NCBI GenBank assembly: GCA_040390025.1
Contig: JAZJZD010000006.1
Location: forward strand, 62,001-126,000
Length of the DNA stretch: 64,000 nucleotides
DNA from: JAVHYG01 sp040390025
GTDB taxonomy: Bacteria; Pseudomonadota; Gammaproteobacteria; Diplorickettsiales; Diplorickettsiaceae
Reading direction: 5' to 3'
Part shown: positions 1-6,990 of the stretch, piece by piece
How positions within the stretch are numbered: the first letter of the stretch is position 1
Layout of the letters: each line of letters begins with the position of its first letter
The notes under the pieces: generated by a model
What the model was told of the DNA's origin: nothing
Seen by the model: only the letters and a program-made list of their open reading frames with translations
Database searches by the model: none
Position numbers and translations under genes: made by a program

Positions 1-533
1 GCTGCCAATTGGACCAAAACGACTATACCAAATGGATTAGCTGTCTCCTCTAAGCTATTTTTGGCTCCTTGATAATCAAGTAGTTTATTAGCCTGAAAAT
101 TAAAAGTAAGAATAGGAAAGCCTAGAACTTGTTTTTGATAGCTTTTAGGGTGCCAACTGTTATTACCATCGGTAAGAATAGCTAAAGTTAAAATAGATTG
201 GCCATGCTTCTCAAAAAGACGATAGTAATATTGAAATAAACGTAAAGGGAATTCATCTTCTTTTTTCCCCTGGACCTCAATATGTATCAATATGACTTCT
301 TCTTGCCCTTCCAATGTTTTGATCTTGAACAATTTATCAACAAAACGCTTACCTACCATAGCATCCGTGGTAATTGCCAGGAGTTCTTTATCAAGTGCTT
401 CATAGCCAGCAGCCCAATCAATCTTTTCTGCTATTTCTAAATAGAAAAACTCCATAAACTCTTTGAAATAGGCATCTAAAACGTCTTTCCATGCGCTATC
501 GTGATTGGCTCTTACTTGTTTGTTTTTAGACAT
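1..533 (-). CDS. Rpn/PD-(D/E)XK nuclease-transposase family protein (3' end outside window)
   Basis: The minus strand from an ATG at 533 stays open to the window edge, giving 177 codons of an unfinished protein. The start reads MSKNKQVRANHDSAWKDVLD, and the middle has a VDKLFKIK stretch followed by a LIHIEVQGKK strand and a QYYYRLFEKHG helix. This is the pattern of the Rpn / PD-(D/E)XK transposase-like family (often annotated as a cytosolic protein or RpnC-like), whose members are DNA endonucleases that promote RecA-independent recombination. The acidic-plus-ExQ arrangement fits the nuclease core. It sits at the outer edge of an accessory patch with an integrase and RHH genes. Family assignment is from motif recognition only. 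The C-terminal part is not visible, so integrity cannot be judged. Confidence 0.75.
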   Translation of the reverse strand, partial: MSKNKQVRANHDSAWKDVLDAYFKEFMEFFYLEIAEKIDWAAGYEALDKELLAITTDAMVGKRFVDKLFKIKTLEGQEEVILIHIEVQGKKEDEFPLRLFQYYYRLFEKHGQSILTLAILTDGNNSWHPKSYQKQVLGFPILTFNFQANKLLDYQGAKNSLEETANPFGIVVLVQLA

Positions 534-648
534 TGTTAATATTCCTTGTTTTTAATTTTAGTAAGCCCAAATCTAATTAAAATAATGAATTAAAAATTTT
601 CACCTTTATAAATCTATTTGAAAATTGATTGATAAACTCAGATTTATA

Positions 649-810
649 TTAGGGTTTTTTATTTTTCTTTAAGTAATCTTCTATTAACTGAATCATAACT
701 TCTTTTATACTTAAGCCTTCCGCAGCAACTTTAGCTCTAAAAGCATTAGCTAAGTCAGCTGGTAACTCGCAAGCAATTCTTGAAATTTTAAAATGAGCTA
801 GCTTCTCCAT
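649..810 (-). CDS. Small ribbon-helix-helix DNA-binding protein (CopG/ParG-like)
   Basis: A 53-aa protein (start MEKLAHFKISR, end EDYLKKNKKP). A short beta strand (FKISRIAC) is followed by two helices, ADLANAFRAKVAAEG and SIKEVMIQLIEDYLKK, the classic ribbon-helix-helix layout of CopG, ParG and omega-type repressors. The ParG family has the same 'FKAKVA..G.SI..V..QLI..YL' texture. It lies 7 bp downstream of the next RHH gene at 818-991 and resembles it, so the two look like a tandem duplication in one transcription unit. Likely role: dimeric repressor or partition accessory protein (inferred). No partner parF/ParA gene is visible in the window. Confidence 0.6.
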   Translation of the reverse strand: MEKLAHFKISRIACELPADLANAFRAKVAAEGLSIKEVMIQLIEDYLKKNKKP

Positions 811-817
811 TAAACCT

Positions 818-991
818 CTATTTTTTAATATAACCTTGCATAAATTGCTTAATCACAGGACCCATTTTTTTACCTTGACTAGCTACTTTTGCCTTAAAGG
901 CATCTTTTAACTTTTTGGTAACCTTGAAGCTGAGAAGAATTAGTTCATTTTCACTCTTTGTGGTTTTACGATCATGTCTTTTGATATTCAT
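818..991 (-). CDS. Small ribbon-helix-helix DNA-binding protein (ParG-like), first of a tandem pair
   Basis: A 57-aa protein on the minus strand, from ATG at 991 to TAG at 818. The basic N-terminal tail (MNIKRHDRKTTKSENE) is followed by a strand LILLSFKVTKK and two helices, KLKDAFKAKVASQGK and MGPVIKQFMQGYIKK. This matches the RHH architecture with a flexible basic tail as in ParG. The downstream gene at 649-810 is a paralogue. Two palindromes, at 1046-1064 and 1074-1101, lie upstream of its start and are plausible autoregulatory operators, because RHH dimers bind short inverted or direct repeats. It could also be the antitoxin part of a toxin-antitoxin system, but no toxin is adjacent. Confidence 0.6.
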   Translation of the reverse strand: MNIKRHDRKTTKSENELILLSFKVTKKLKDAFKAKVASQGKKMGPVIKQFMQGYIKK

Positions 992-1045
992 GACAAACCA
1001 ATAGGAAATATATATGACATCATATGACTATATTGGGTAAAAACT

Positions 1046-1064
1046 CTAAATTTGTCAAATTTAG
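1046..1064. promoter_or_regulatory. Perfect 19-bp palindrome, candidate operator
   Basis: CTAAATTTG-T-CAAATTTAG is perfectly symmetric around position 1055. It lies 55 bp upstream of the RHH gene that starts at 991 and about 180 bp from the rightward gene at 1244, so it sits in a divergent promoter region. RHH repressors commonly bind such sites. The assignment is inference from position and symmetry. Confidence 0.45.
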
Positions 1065-1073
1065 GATTATATA

Positions 1074-1101
1074 AAATACATATTTTACAAAGTATGTATT
1101 T
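1074..1101. promoter_or_regulatory. Inverted repeat in divergent promoter region
   Basis: AAATACATA at 1074-1082 and TATGTATTT at 1093-1101 are perfect 9-bp inverted arms separated by 10 bp. This is the second palindrome within 60 bp in the same divergent region. A candidate repressor site. A weak hairpin is the alternative. Confidence 0.4.
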
Positions 1102-1176
1102 TTTGCTATGCTTAGTTTAATTTAATTAATGAGGATTACTAAACCCAGAATGTGAGTGCAAAAATATCAAATACGC

Positions 1177-1205
1177 GTCCCCCAAGGTGATCAGACCTTG
1201 GGGAC
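1177..1205 (+). other. Strong leader hairpin upstream of the gene at 1244
   Basis: GTCCCCCAAGGT (1177-1188) pairs with ACCTTGGGGAC (1195-1205) with a single bulged C and a 6-nt loop. It is followed by about 30 nt of CAA-rich, unstructured-looking leader and then a Shine-Dalgarno sequence (AAGGAG) before ATG 1244. No U-tract follows, so it does not look like an intrinsic terminator. It could be an mRNA-stabilising or regulatory leader. Confidence 0.45.
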
Positions 1206-1243
1206 AAACACAACCAACAACCTTACGTTACTAAGGAGCCAGT

Positions 1244-1594
1244 ATGACCGCAAAAGTCAGTTTAGATCATCGTGCCCGTATTCAGCAATCTTTAGAAGCA
1301 CTTATCTATCGAGCCTGCCAAATTGGCGAGCAAGTTCAATCTTTAGAAAAGCAAATTAGTACATATCTAGTTCAATTGGCCAACCGATTTGATAAAGAGA
1401 TTCATCAACCCACAAAGTTTATGCCTCTTCATGATAGGGATAAATTTCGCCAGCTTAATGAACATTTTCGCTTTAAATTCAACCAGACTATTTCAACGTT
1501 GTTCCTAGACACTCGTTTGTTTGAAAATTGGTTATGTAACTATAACTGTGAAGTCGCTATTGCTCACATTAATTTGGGGGTGGCTCGTGGATAA
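1244..1594 (+). CDS. Hypothetical protein, 116 aa, in accessory patch
   Basis: ATG 1244 is preceded by a good ribosome site (AAGGAGCCAGT). The protein is soluble and largely helical (for example ARIQQSLEALIYRACQIGEQVQSLEKQISTYL), with no signal peptide or membrane segment. I do not recognise a family. Its stop overlaps the likely GTG start of the next gene (1587), suggesting translational coupling in a three-gene rightward set (1244, 1587, 1866). The set lies between the RHH genes and a degraded integrase, so it is probably cargo or maintenance genes of a mobile element. Confidence 0.65.
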   Translation: MTAKVSLDHRARIQQSLEALIYRACQIGEQVQSLEKQISTYLVQLANRFDKEIHQPTKFMPLHDRDKFRQLNEHFRFKFNQTISTLFLDTRLFENWLCNYNCEVAIAHINLGVARG

Positions 1595-1856
1595 TAAAAA
1601 TCTTCATATCTTCAAATTAATAACGGCAAATATTGACCTTATAATGCACGTCAATCAGCACTTCAAAGAGACTCAAATGCTTTTCCGAGGAGGTGACATC
1701 CCTTTTGAGCATGTCAAAAAGCTTTATAAATTGACAGCGCAACACTATGCGCAAACAGAAAAACCTAGCCTACTTCTCCTAAAAAGTTTAGGAGAAGTAG
1801 GGCCATTAATTGATACGAATTTGTTCGAAGAGATATTCTTTCACAATAACCCTTAA
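1587..1856 (+). CDS. Hypothetical protein, 89 aa, coupled to upstream gene
   Basis: The start chosen is GTG 1587, which overlaps the stop of the preceding gene and is preceded by GGGGGTGGCT as a ribosome site. An ATG further upstream at 1521 would overlap the previous gene by 74 bp and is less likely. The product (VDNKNLHIFKLITANIDLIM... to EEIFFHNNP) is mostly helical and not recognised. The stretch LLLLKSLGEVG is encoded by one arm-loop-arm of a perfect 15-bp hairpin (1769-1801), which is odd for coding DNA. It is followed 9 bp later by a small membrane protein gene. Confidence 0.55.
   Translation: MDNKNLHIFKLITANIDLIMHVNQHFKETQMLFRGGDIPFEHVKKLYKLTAQHYAQTEKPSLLLLKSLGEVGPLIDTNLFEEIFFHNNP
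1769..1801. repeat. Perfect 15-bp-stem hairpin inside a coding region
   Basis: CCTACTTCTCCTAAA (1769-1783), loop AAG, then TTTAGGAGAAGTAGG (1787-1801). All 15 pairs match. It lies inside the 89-aa gene at 1587-1856. Its length and perfection inside a reading frame are unusual. It might be an inserted palindromic element or a regulatory mRNA structure. Confidence 0.7.
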
Positions 1857-1865
1857 AGAGGAAAT

Positions 1866-2039
1866 ATGAATACCAATCAATCAGTTTTAAATCGAGATAG
1901 CGAATTTCGTTTGATTCAACGATTAGATCGGATCGAAGCAACACTTTATAAAATCAAACGTTCTCTCTTCAAATGGGGAATCGGTTTAGCTTTCATTCTA
2001 GTTGCTTCAGAAGGGTTTATTTACATAGTTCATTTATAA
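1866..2039 (+). CDS. Small single-pass membrane protein, 57 aa
   Basis: ATG 1866 is preceded by AAAGAGGAAAT. The first 38 residues are polar and helical (SVLNRDSEFRLIQRLDRIEA), followed by one hydrophobic segment, WGIGLAFILVASEGFIYIVHL, reaching the C-terminus. This predicts a small tail-anchored inner-membrane protein with its N-terminus in the cytoplasm. Third gene of the 1244-2039 rightward set. No family recognised. Small proteins of this kind occur on phages and conjugative elements, but no such function can be shown here. Confidence 0.6.
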   Translation: MNTNQSVLNRDSEFRLIQRLDRIEATLYKIKRSLFKWGIGLAFILVASEGFIYIVHL

Positions 2040-2054
2040 ATTAAATCTGCCAAA

Positions 2055-2105
2055 CCCCATTAAGGGGGACAGCGACAAAGGTGCGACAACACCCCTGCCG
2101 CTGTC
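2055..2105. repeat. Nested hairpins downstream of the small-gene cluster
   Basis: CCCC-ATTAA-GGGG (2055-2067) abuts a larger stem of GACAGCG (2068-2074) with CGCTGTC (2099-2105). The loop of the larger stem holds a further GGTG/CACC stem. The region follows the stop of the gene at 1866-2039 and precedes a non-coding stretch to 2418. It could be a terminator-like 3' structure or part of a recombination site. No U-tract is visible. Confidence 0.45.
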
Positions 2106-2197
2106 TGGCCACTTATCTCAACAACCTAATATTAGTAGGAGTGAGCATCATGGTTGCGCCCAGCTTATATCGATCGTCGCATCGAGGCAAATTTAAA

Positions 2198-2317
2198 TTT
2201 CCAGTTTTAATATCCAGTTTTCTGGATATCGCATTAAATTTAGAACACATTACATTTGCAATAAAACTGACTAAAAATAAATTAAATTTTTGTCTTCTAA
2301 TATCCAGTTTCCTGGAA
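2198..2317. repeat. Three TCCAGTTT repeats, one within a perfect hairpin, next to integrase
   Basis: TCCAGTTT occurs at 2200-2207, 2213-2220 (13-bp spacing) and 2303-2310. The second copy forms a perfect 8-bp hairpin, ATATCCAG-TTTT-CTGGATAT (2210-2229). The third forms a shorter one (2303-2316). The rest of 2106-2418 holds no supported gene: a 113-codon open frame crosses it but is leucine/serine-rich with no ribosome site. Repeats beside an integrase gene could be arm-type binding sites (inference). Confidence 0.5.
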
Positions 2318-2418
2318 ATAACTTTTAGTTTTTATCTCTTTAGACTAATTACATCTCAAACAAAAAAAGAGTATGTAATGCATCTATACGTTAATGATCC
2401 ACATCAACTGCTTAGAGG

Positions 2419-3189
2419 TTGATATGGCCTTTAATAAAAAAACTCGAGAAACCACTTGGCATCAATCTCTCTTGCGCGTGGAAAGATGACTATGGGTTAA
2501 GTTGGTTGCCTTCAGCACCAAAAATTAAGCTTGAATCTGAAAAAGATAAACGAAAGCCTTATCCTTTATCACCCGAAGAACAAATAAAGTTGTTTAATGA
2601 ACTTCCTAATCATTTACGAAGGATGGCTATATTTGCCGCTAATACAGGATGTCGAGATCAGGAAATCTGTAACTTACAATGGGAATGGGAAACTAAAATA
2701 CCTGAAGGATCGGTATTTTTAATTCCTGACTGGCGAGTTAAAAATAGAGAGGAACGACTTGTTGTACTCAATAGGATAGCTCATTGTGTAATAGAGGAAG
2801 TACGGGGGATTCATTCAAAATATGTGTTTACCTTATATGTGTTTACCTTTCGAGGTAAGCCTATAACACGGATGTTAAATTCAGCTTGGAAGAAAGCCCG
2901 TACACGTGCTAGGTTACCTCAAGTGAGGGTTCATGATCTTAAACACATCTTCGGCCGGCGTTTGCGTGCAGCTGAAGTAAGCTTTGAGGATCGGCAGAAC
3001 TTATTAGGACATAAGAGCGGACGTATTACGACCCACTATTCTGCGGCTGAATTAGCTAACCTAATCCGTGCCGCTAATAAGGGTTGTGATTCAGTTAACC
3101 AACTTATTGTTCTCAAACGAGGGCAAATTAACGCAGCTCCCGCAAAAGTCCCGCACGGAATTTTACGGGAAAATTTAAAGGTAGTTTAA
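2419..3189 (+). pseudogene. Tyrosine recombinase (phage-type integrase), N-terminally truncated
   Basis: Residues from about 14 onward match the catalytic half of a tRNA-targeting tyrosine integrase: GLSWLPSAPKI, KPYPLSPEEQ, then NTGCRDQEICNLQW (first catalytic Arg), HDLKHIFGRRLRAA (His box), LLGHKSGR and TTHYSAAEL (nucleophile Tyr). The usual N-terminal arm-binding and core-binding region of about 100 residues is missing, with no upstream fragment found. The His box has Lys where Arg is commonest. A 15-bp tandem duplication at 2821-2850 inserts five extra residues (YVFTLYVFTF). Together these suggest a decaying integrase. The tRNA-Thr gene lies 122 bp downstream, as expected for an element of this family. 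Confidence 0.75.
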
Positions 3190-3311
3190 GCGATAAATTT
3201 TATGAATCAGTTAGAAGCAAGTTCCATGTTAATTTATGCTAAAAATAGCGGGACATAGTGGCATTGCTAATGAAGCCCGAATTGACTACAATCCGGAGGC
3301 TTTCAGGTAAA

Positions 3312-3387
<76 letters not shown>

Positions 3388-3433
3388 GTAAAATCAAGGC
3401 CTTACGAAATAACTCTGGGTCTTTCCCACTTTA

Positions 3434-3499
3434 GGGGGCAGCTTAAGCACATAAAACTTTAACTCTTAAGCGGTAATTTTCAAAGTTACGAAAGCCCCC
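3434..3499. other. Nested inverted repeats downstream of tRNA-Thr
   Basis: GGGGGC (3434-3439) pairs with GCCCCC (3494-3499). Inside, GCTTAAG (3441-3447) pairs with CTTAAGC (3465-3471), and GTAA/TTAC flank a further small loop. The structure sits between the tRNA and the Dabb gene at 3566. It may be a leader or a small RNA. No family match is claimed. The rest of 3388-3565 shows nothing else. Confidence 0.35.
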
Positions 3500-3565
3500 A
3501 TATGCCCTTCCTTATATTTTTCTGTTACATTAAAATAGGTACCCATAGATAATAAAGAGAACATT

Positions 3566-4312
3566 ATGAGCTACCGTTTTATTAAGCTTTTTTCACTAAA
3601 AGAACCTTCAGAAATCGTAATTGATCATTTTAAGGACTTTCTTAAATCTAACGAAATTAACAAGTGCACTTTCCAAATTGAGCAAGGACTATATGCTAGT
3701 ACAGAAAATCGTAATCAGGGATATAATTACCTGCTTAAAGTGACGTCCTTTGAAGAAGATATCGAAAATTTCAAAATAGAGTTAGAGCTAGAAAAAGAAT
3801 ATAAAAAACTTTTAAAAACTATAGCCCTTTATTTAAATGAAAACCATAAGACTTTTTCAATATACTATGAACCATCGCAACAATTCACTAATCTTAGTAT
3901 AGAAAAAACCCAGATAAACCATATTGTTTTTTTACCTTTTAAGTCATCTTGTACTGACGAAGAAATTGACCAGTCTTTCTTACAGTTAAAAAAATTATTT
4001 AATGATTTACCCGGCATTTCTTCTTTTTGTTATGGAAAATGCGAAGGTAGCCTAGAAAAATCCTATGTTTTTGAAATGGGATTTTCTGACAAACAAGCTA
4101 GAGATAGCTATTTAACAAATGATCAGCACGTAAAAGTAGCAAATTATATTATTCCTTTACTTGAAAAAGGAAAAGAATCAATTATTGTCTTTGATTACTC
4201 TCCTTCGAAAATAAATAAACGGCCTGAGTTGAAAAGTAGTTCATTTTTCTCCTCTGTAGAAACAACCGCTGAAATACCTGAAACTTCTTCTAAACTAGCA
4301 GCAACAATATAA
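3566..4312 (+). CDS. Dabb (stress-responsive A/B barrel) domain protein
   Basis: A 248-aa soluble protein starting at ATG 3566 after AAAGAGAACATT. Residues from about 117 to 212 (INHIVFLPFK..., LPGISSFCYGKCEGS, YVFEMGFSDKQARDSYLTNDQHVKVANYIIPLLE, SIIVFDY) match the Dabb ferredoxin-like barrel, a small dimeric domain found alone or as a tail in bacterial and plant stress proteins. The N-terminal half (FSLKEPSEIVIDHFKDFLKSNE...) may be a second, diverged barrel. The last 35 residues are Ser/Thr-rich and probably disordered. The substrate is unknown. It stands alone, downstream of the integrase/tRNA patch, and could belong to that patch. Confidence 0.7.
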   Translation: MSYRFIKLFSLKEPSEIVIDHFKDFLKSNEINKCTFQIEQGLYASTENRNQGYNYLLKVTSFEEDIENFKIELELEKEYKKLLKTIALYLNENHKTFSIYYEPSQQFTNLSIEKTQINHIVFLPFKSSCTDEEIDQSFLQLKKLFNDLPGISSFCYGKCEGSLEKSYVFEMGFSDKQARDSYLTNDQHVKVANYIIPLLEKGKESIIVFDYSPSKINKRPELKSSSFFSSVETTAEIPETSSKLAATI

Positions 4313-4490
4313 GTTCTAATAACTCAAGGTAGGTCACCACAGTTAATAAAGAGTAGCTTACCCGAGCTACAGGTTAAATACTAACTTAGTATGTAAAACT
4401 AACGAATCTTTTAAAAAAAAATTTAGTAAAAAACCACATCAGTTACTTCATCACACCGTTTTTACGAATACCTTAGTTTATTGCAGATTA

Positions 4491-4814
4491 TTATGAAAAT
4501 ATTTTAATAACTGACATAGTTACACTGATTGTCACAATAAAAGTACCAACAAACCATTTAATAACCTCATGTTTTACCTCCGTTACTTCCCTTCTAACTT
4601 CTTCTATTTTTAACTCTAACTTTGATTCCGTATCTTTTAGCTTCACTTCAACTCTTCCCTCAGATTCAAGAAGGTCCCGCTTAGTACAAGCATTACCATC
4701 AATGGTTTGAAAAACTAGATTAACCTGCGCCTCCGCTTGTTGCGGAGGTATACCTGCCTTCTCTAACTTTTTAACCCATGTAAGCGTATCAAACTTCATA
4801 AGTACCTCTGCCAT
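4491..4814 (-). CDS. Coiled-coil protein with C-terminal membrane anchor (DUF1640-like)
   Basis: A 107-aa protein with a clear ribosome site (AAGGAGC, 7 nt before ATG 4814). The N-terminus FDTLTWVKKLEKAGIPPQQAEAQVNLV resembles the start of DUF1640/CCDC90-like bacterial proteins. It is followed by a charged coiled coil (RVEVKLKDTESKLELKIEEVRREVTEVKHEVIKW) and one C-terminal membrane helix (FVGTFIVTISVTMSVIKIF). Such genes are common and multicopy in Coxiellaceae. Cellular role unknown. Predicted topology is a cytoplasmic coiled coil anchored in the inner membrane. Confidence 0.6.
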   Translation of the reverse strand: MAEVLMKFDTLTWVKKLEKAGIPPQQAEAQVNLVFQTIDGNACTKRDLLESEGRVEVKLKDTESKLELKIEEVRREVTEVKHEVIKWFVGTFIVTISVTMSVIKIFS

Positions 4815-5192
4815 TACTCAGCTCCTTTTTTATACTTTTTTAATCAATTTCTTATAAATTTCAGTACATTAATAGTGCATGTAAAATATCTACGCTATTT
4901 AATCTTAAAAGATAATTACAGCAACTTGACGTCTAAATAGTTTAACTTGAACTATGCTTAAAAAAAATATATTTTTTCGTATATTTTTTTATTCTATTTG
5001 ATACTTGTAAGCTTATTTCTAAAATTTATAATTAAATTTTTAGAAATAAATCACTTATATTTACTGAAGTTTGAGTTATATAATGAAGCCTATATCCTGG
5101 AAGGGTTAATTTTCAAAGCAGAAACAAATGATCAATGTAACAATAAAACTGTTTTGAGTGTTCGTGTCCACACCTTTACAACATAAATAAAA
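4815..5192. other. AT-rich intergenic region with one long inverted repeat
   Basis: No supported gene. A 62-codon open frame at 4998-5186 lacks a ribosome site and has no recognisable product. The only structure is a perfect 12-bp inverted repeat, TTATTTCTAAAA (5013-5024) with TTTTAGAAATAA (5038-5049). It probably includes the promoter of the leftward gene that starts at 4814. Confidence 0.5.
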
Positions 5193-5215
5193 AAAACCCG
5201 CCTAAAGCGGGTTTT
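5193..5215 (-). terminator. Rho-independent terminator of ahpC
   Basis: AAAACCCGC (5193-5201), loop CTAAA, GCGGGTTTT (5207-5215). Read leftward, the stem is followed by a run of T (the A-tract at 5187-5196). It lies 23 bp past the ahpC stop. Confidence 0.88.
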
Positions 5216-5237
5216 AGCTAAGTTTTAAGTTTTTGAA

Positions 5238-5792
5238 TTAAGCAACTTCAGCAAGGTTAATGGTACGTTGGCCAGGTTGCCAGTTACAAGGACAGAGTCC
5301 CCCATCTTGTAAAGCATGTAGTATACGTAGTACTTCTTCAGGATTACGGCCTACACTTAAATCAGTGACCATACTAAAACGAATCATACCTTCCGGGTCA
5401 ATGATAAAAGTTGCGCGTTGTGCAACACCCGCATCCTTATCTAAAATCCCTAAGTTAGTACACAATTCACGTTTGATATCACTCAACATAGGGAATGAAA
5501 GATCACTTAAACTAGCATCATGCTGCCGCCAAGCACGGTGTACAAATTCACTATCTGTACTACCCCCTAATAATACGGCATTACTTTCTTTAAACTTATC
5601 ATTTAAATCATTAAACGCAACAATTTCAGTTGGGCATACAAACGTAAAGTCTTTAGGCCAAAAAAATAGTACCAACCATTTGCCGGGATAAGAACCCTGA
5701 TTAATCTCTGTAAAAGCCTTATTGATATCAATATCAACTGTAGCTTGGAGCTTAAATTCCGGTAACTTATCTCCTACTGTTAACATCGTCAT
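5238..5792 (-). CDS. ahpC: Alkyl hydroperoxide reductase subunit C-like peroxiredoxin
   Basis: A 184-aa thioredoxin-fold peroxiredoxin that reduces H2O2, organic peroxides and peroxynitrite in the cytoplasm. The peroxidatic Cys is C53 in DFTFVCPTE. The C-terminus has a second and third Cys (C167 and C169 in LCPCNW), the arrangement of the mycobacterial/Legionella AhpC type that is recycled by AhpD or thioredoxin rather than AhpF. No ahpD or ahpF is adjacent. The start ATG 5792 has AGAGG upstream. A monocistronic unit closed by the terminator at 5193-5215. Full length, with no anomalies. Confidence 0.93.
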   Translation of the reverse strand: MTMLTVGDKLPEFKLQATVDIDINKAFTEINQGSYPGKWLVLFFWPKDFTFVCPTEIVAFNDLNDKFKESNAVLLGGSTDSEFVHRAWRQHDASLSDLSFPMLSDIKRELCTNLGILDKDAGVAQRATFIIDPEGMIRFSMVTDLSVGRNPEEVLRILHALQDGGLCPCNWQPGQRTINLAEVA

Positions 5793-5911
5793 GGTTATTT
5801 TCCTCTTTCAAATAAAAACTTGTTTTCAAAATCTATAAATCCTTTACATCAAAATGCTGTATAAAGCGCTATAGACAGTATTATTCAATCATTATAACAG
5901 GCCTACTTTCA

Positions 5912-6739
5912 TTAAAGAAATGAATTTTCTTTATTAGGAAATAATAAAGTAGAAAATAAACGCATGAAATAGGCGCTAGAAAAAGTGGGCAATAGCGCCT
6001 CTAAATCGTCGAAAGAAGCTATTAAACGATGCTGAAAATCACTTTTTCCTTCCATTAAGTCCTGAAAGGGTATCTCATTGTCACAAGTGTCATCCTGGAG
6101 CTGGTAAACTAAACCTATTGCGTCACCGAGGCGCCCTAACGATAACAAAACCCCTGACGGGGAATTGGCCGTAATTCCTACTAATTCTAATGAAGCACGA
6201 AACAAAGAACCGGTCTTTAAGCGATAAATAACTTCCAGCGCCGCACTGCTTAATGGTGTAGCTAGTCCGCTAAATTCCAGGGCTTGCCCACCTGCCATTC
6301 CGCTAGAACCTGCTGCTTTTGTTAGCGCCTTCAACATCCGGAGAATTTGTGTCGGCTCTAACGGAGCTTGCAACAACACTTCAAAAGCAAGTGCTTGTAA
6401 GGCATCGCCGGCTAATAGGGCAATAGCTTCTCCAAACTTCTTGTGACAACTCGGCTTACCGCGTCGGCAATCGTCATTGTCCATCATAGGAAGATCATCA
6501 TGGATCAAGGAGTAAGCATGGATCAACTCAACTGAACAGGCTGCATGGTCTAATCTCTCTAAAGGAAGCCCCAACGCTTCACCTAGACTATAAACTAGTA
6601 ACGGCCTTAAGCGCTTCCCGCCTTCTAAAACCGAATAACACATAGCTTGATGCAGAAGATTAGAATCTGTAGGTAAATAATCCGCTAAAAATCGATTGAT
6701 TCGTTGTTGGTAGGTTAGAAAATCCGCTTCAATAATCAC
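5912..6739 (-). CDS. ispA: Polyprenyl synthetase, farnesyl diphosphate synthase type, with unusual C-terminus
   Basis: Condenses DMAPP/GPP with IPP to make farnesyl diphosphate for quinones, undecaprenol and related products. It starts at GTG 6739, whose G overlaps the TAG stop of xseB, the usual xseB-ispA coupling. The protein is 275 aa. It has GGKRLRP, the first Asp-rich motif DDLPMMDNDD, RRGKPSCHKKFGEA, GDALQALAF, GGQALEF and KTGSLFRAS. The second motif is QLQDDTCDN instead of the usual DDILD-V. After that, the conserved GD..LGK..G.D stretch is essentially missing and only a GKS remains (LMEGKSDFQHRL), making it about 24 residues shorter than E. coli IspA. Probably functional, but product length may differ. 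No dxs follows. Confidence 0.85.
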   Translation of the reverse strand: MIIEADFLTYQQRINRFLADYLPTDSNLLHQAMCYSVLEGGKRLRPLLVYSLGEALGLPLERLDHAACSVELIHAYSLIHDDLPMMDNDDCRRGKPSCHKKFGEAIALLAGDALQALAFEVLLQAPLEPTQILRMLKALTKAAGSSGMAGGQALEFSGLATPLSSAALEVIYRLKTGSLFRASLELVGITANSPSGVLLSLGRLGDAIGLVYQLQDDTCDNEIPFQDLMEGKSDFQHRLIASFDDLEALLPTFSSAYFMRLFSTLLFPNKENSFL

Positions 6740-6990
6740 TAAACAAGTTCTTCGTTAACTTCAAAGGGCATGAGAATATCTTTCTCGTCTTTGTTAAGCA
6801 AGATCTGCACACGCTGTTCTGCTTTTTTTAGGGTCACTTGGCAATTTTTTAATAGATGAATCGCTTGTCCAAATTGCTCAAGTGATACTTCTAATGTTGA
6901 ATTGCCCTGCTCCATTTGTTCAACTATTTTCTCTAGCTCAATTAAGCCTTTTTCAAAGTCAAACGCTGCATTTTTTTTCGTCTTTGGCAT
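6739..6990 (-). CDS. xseB: Exodeoxyribonuclease VII small subunit
   Basis: An 83-aa protein with the XseB signature: FEKGLIELEKIVEQMEQGNSTLEVSLEQFGQAIHLLKNCQVTLKKAEQRVQILL. It forms the multi-copy helical collar of ExoVII around XseA, which degrades single-stranded DNA. Its stop overlaps the ispA start by one base, giving tight translational coupling. The large subunit xseA is not in this window. Length and motif are typical. Confidence 0.92.
   Translation of the reverse strand: MPKTKKNAAFDFEKGLIELEKIVEQMEQGNSTLEVSLEQFGQAIHLLKNCQVTLKKAEQRVQILLNKDEKDILMPFEVNEELV

Noticed and set aside
1769..1801. Transcription terminator within the 89-aa gene
   Set aside because: The perfect stem is not followed by a U-tract and lies in the middle of a reading frame.
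2198..2317. CRISPR array
   Set aside because: Three short repeats with irregular spacing, no regular spacers and no cas genes. VapD alone is not evidence of CRISPR.
2081..2422. 113-codon open frame upstream of the integrase
   Set aside because: Crosses hairpins and direct repeats, has low-complexity composition and no ribosome site. The repeated ISSFL peptides come from the DNA repeat.
2935..2975. Lys in place of Arg in the integrase His box as proof of inactivity
   Set aside because: I recall relatives of this integrase subgroup with the same HDLK, so the change alone is not evidence of loss. The truncation and tandem duplication are stronger.
4998..5186. 62-codon open frame in AT-rich DNA
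   Set aside because: No ribosome site, no recognisable protein, and it lies over an inverted repeat. Treated as non-coding.
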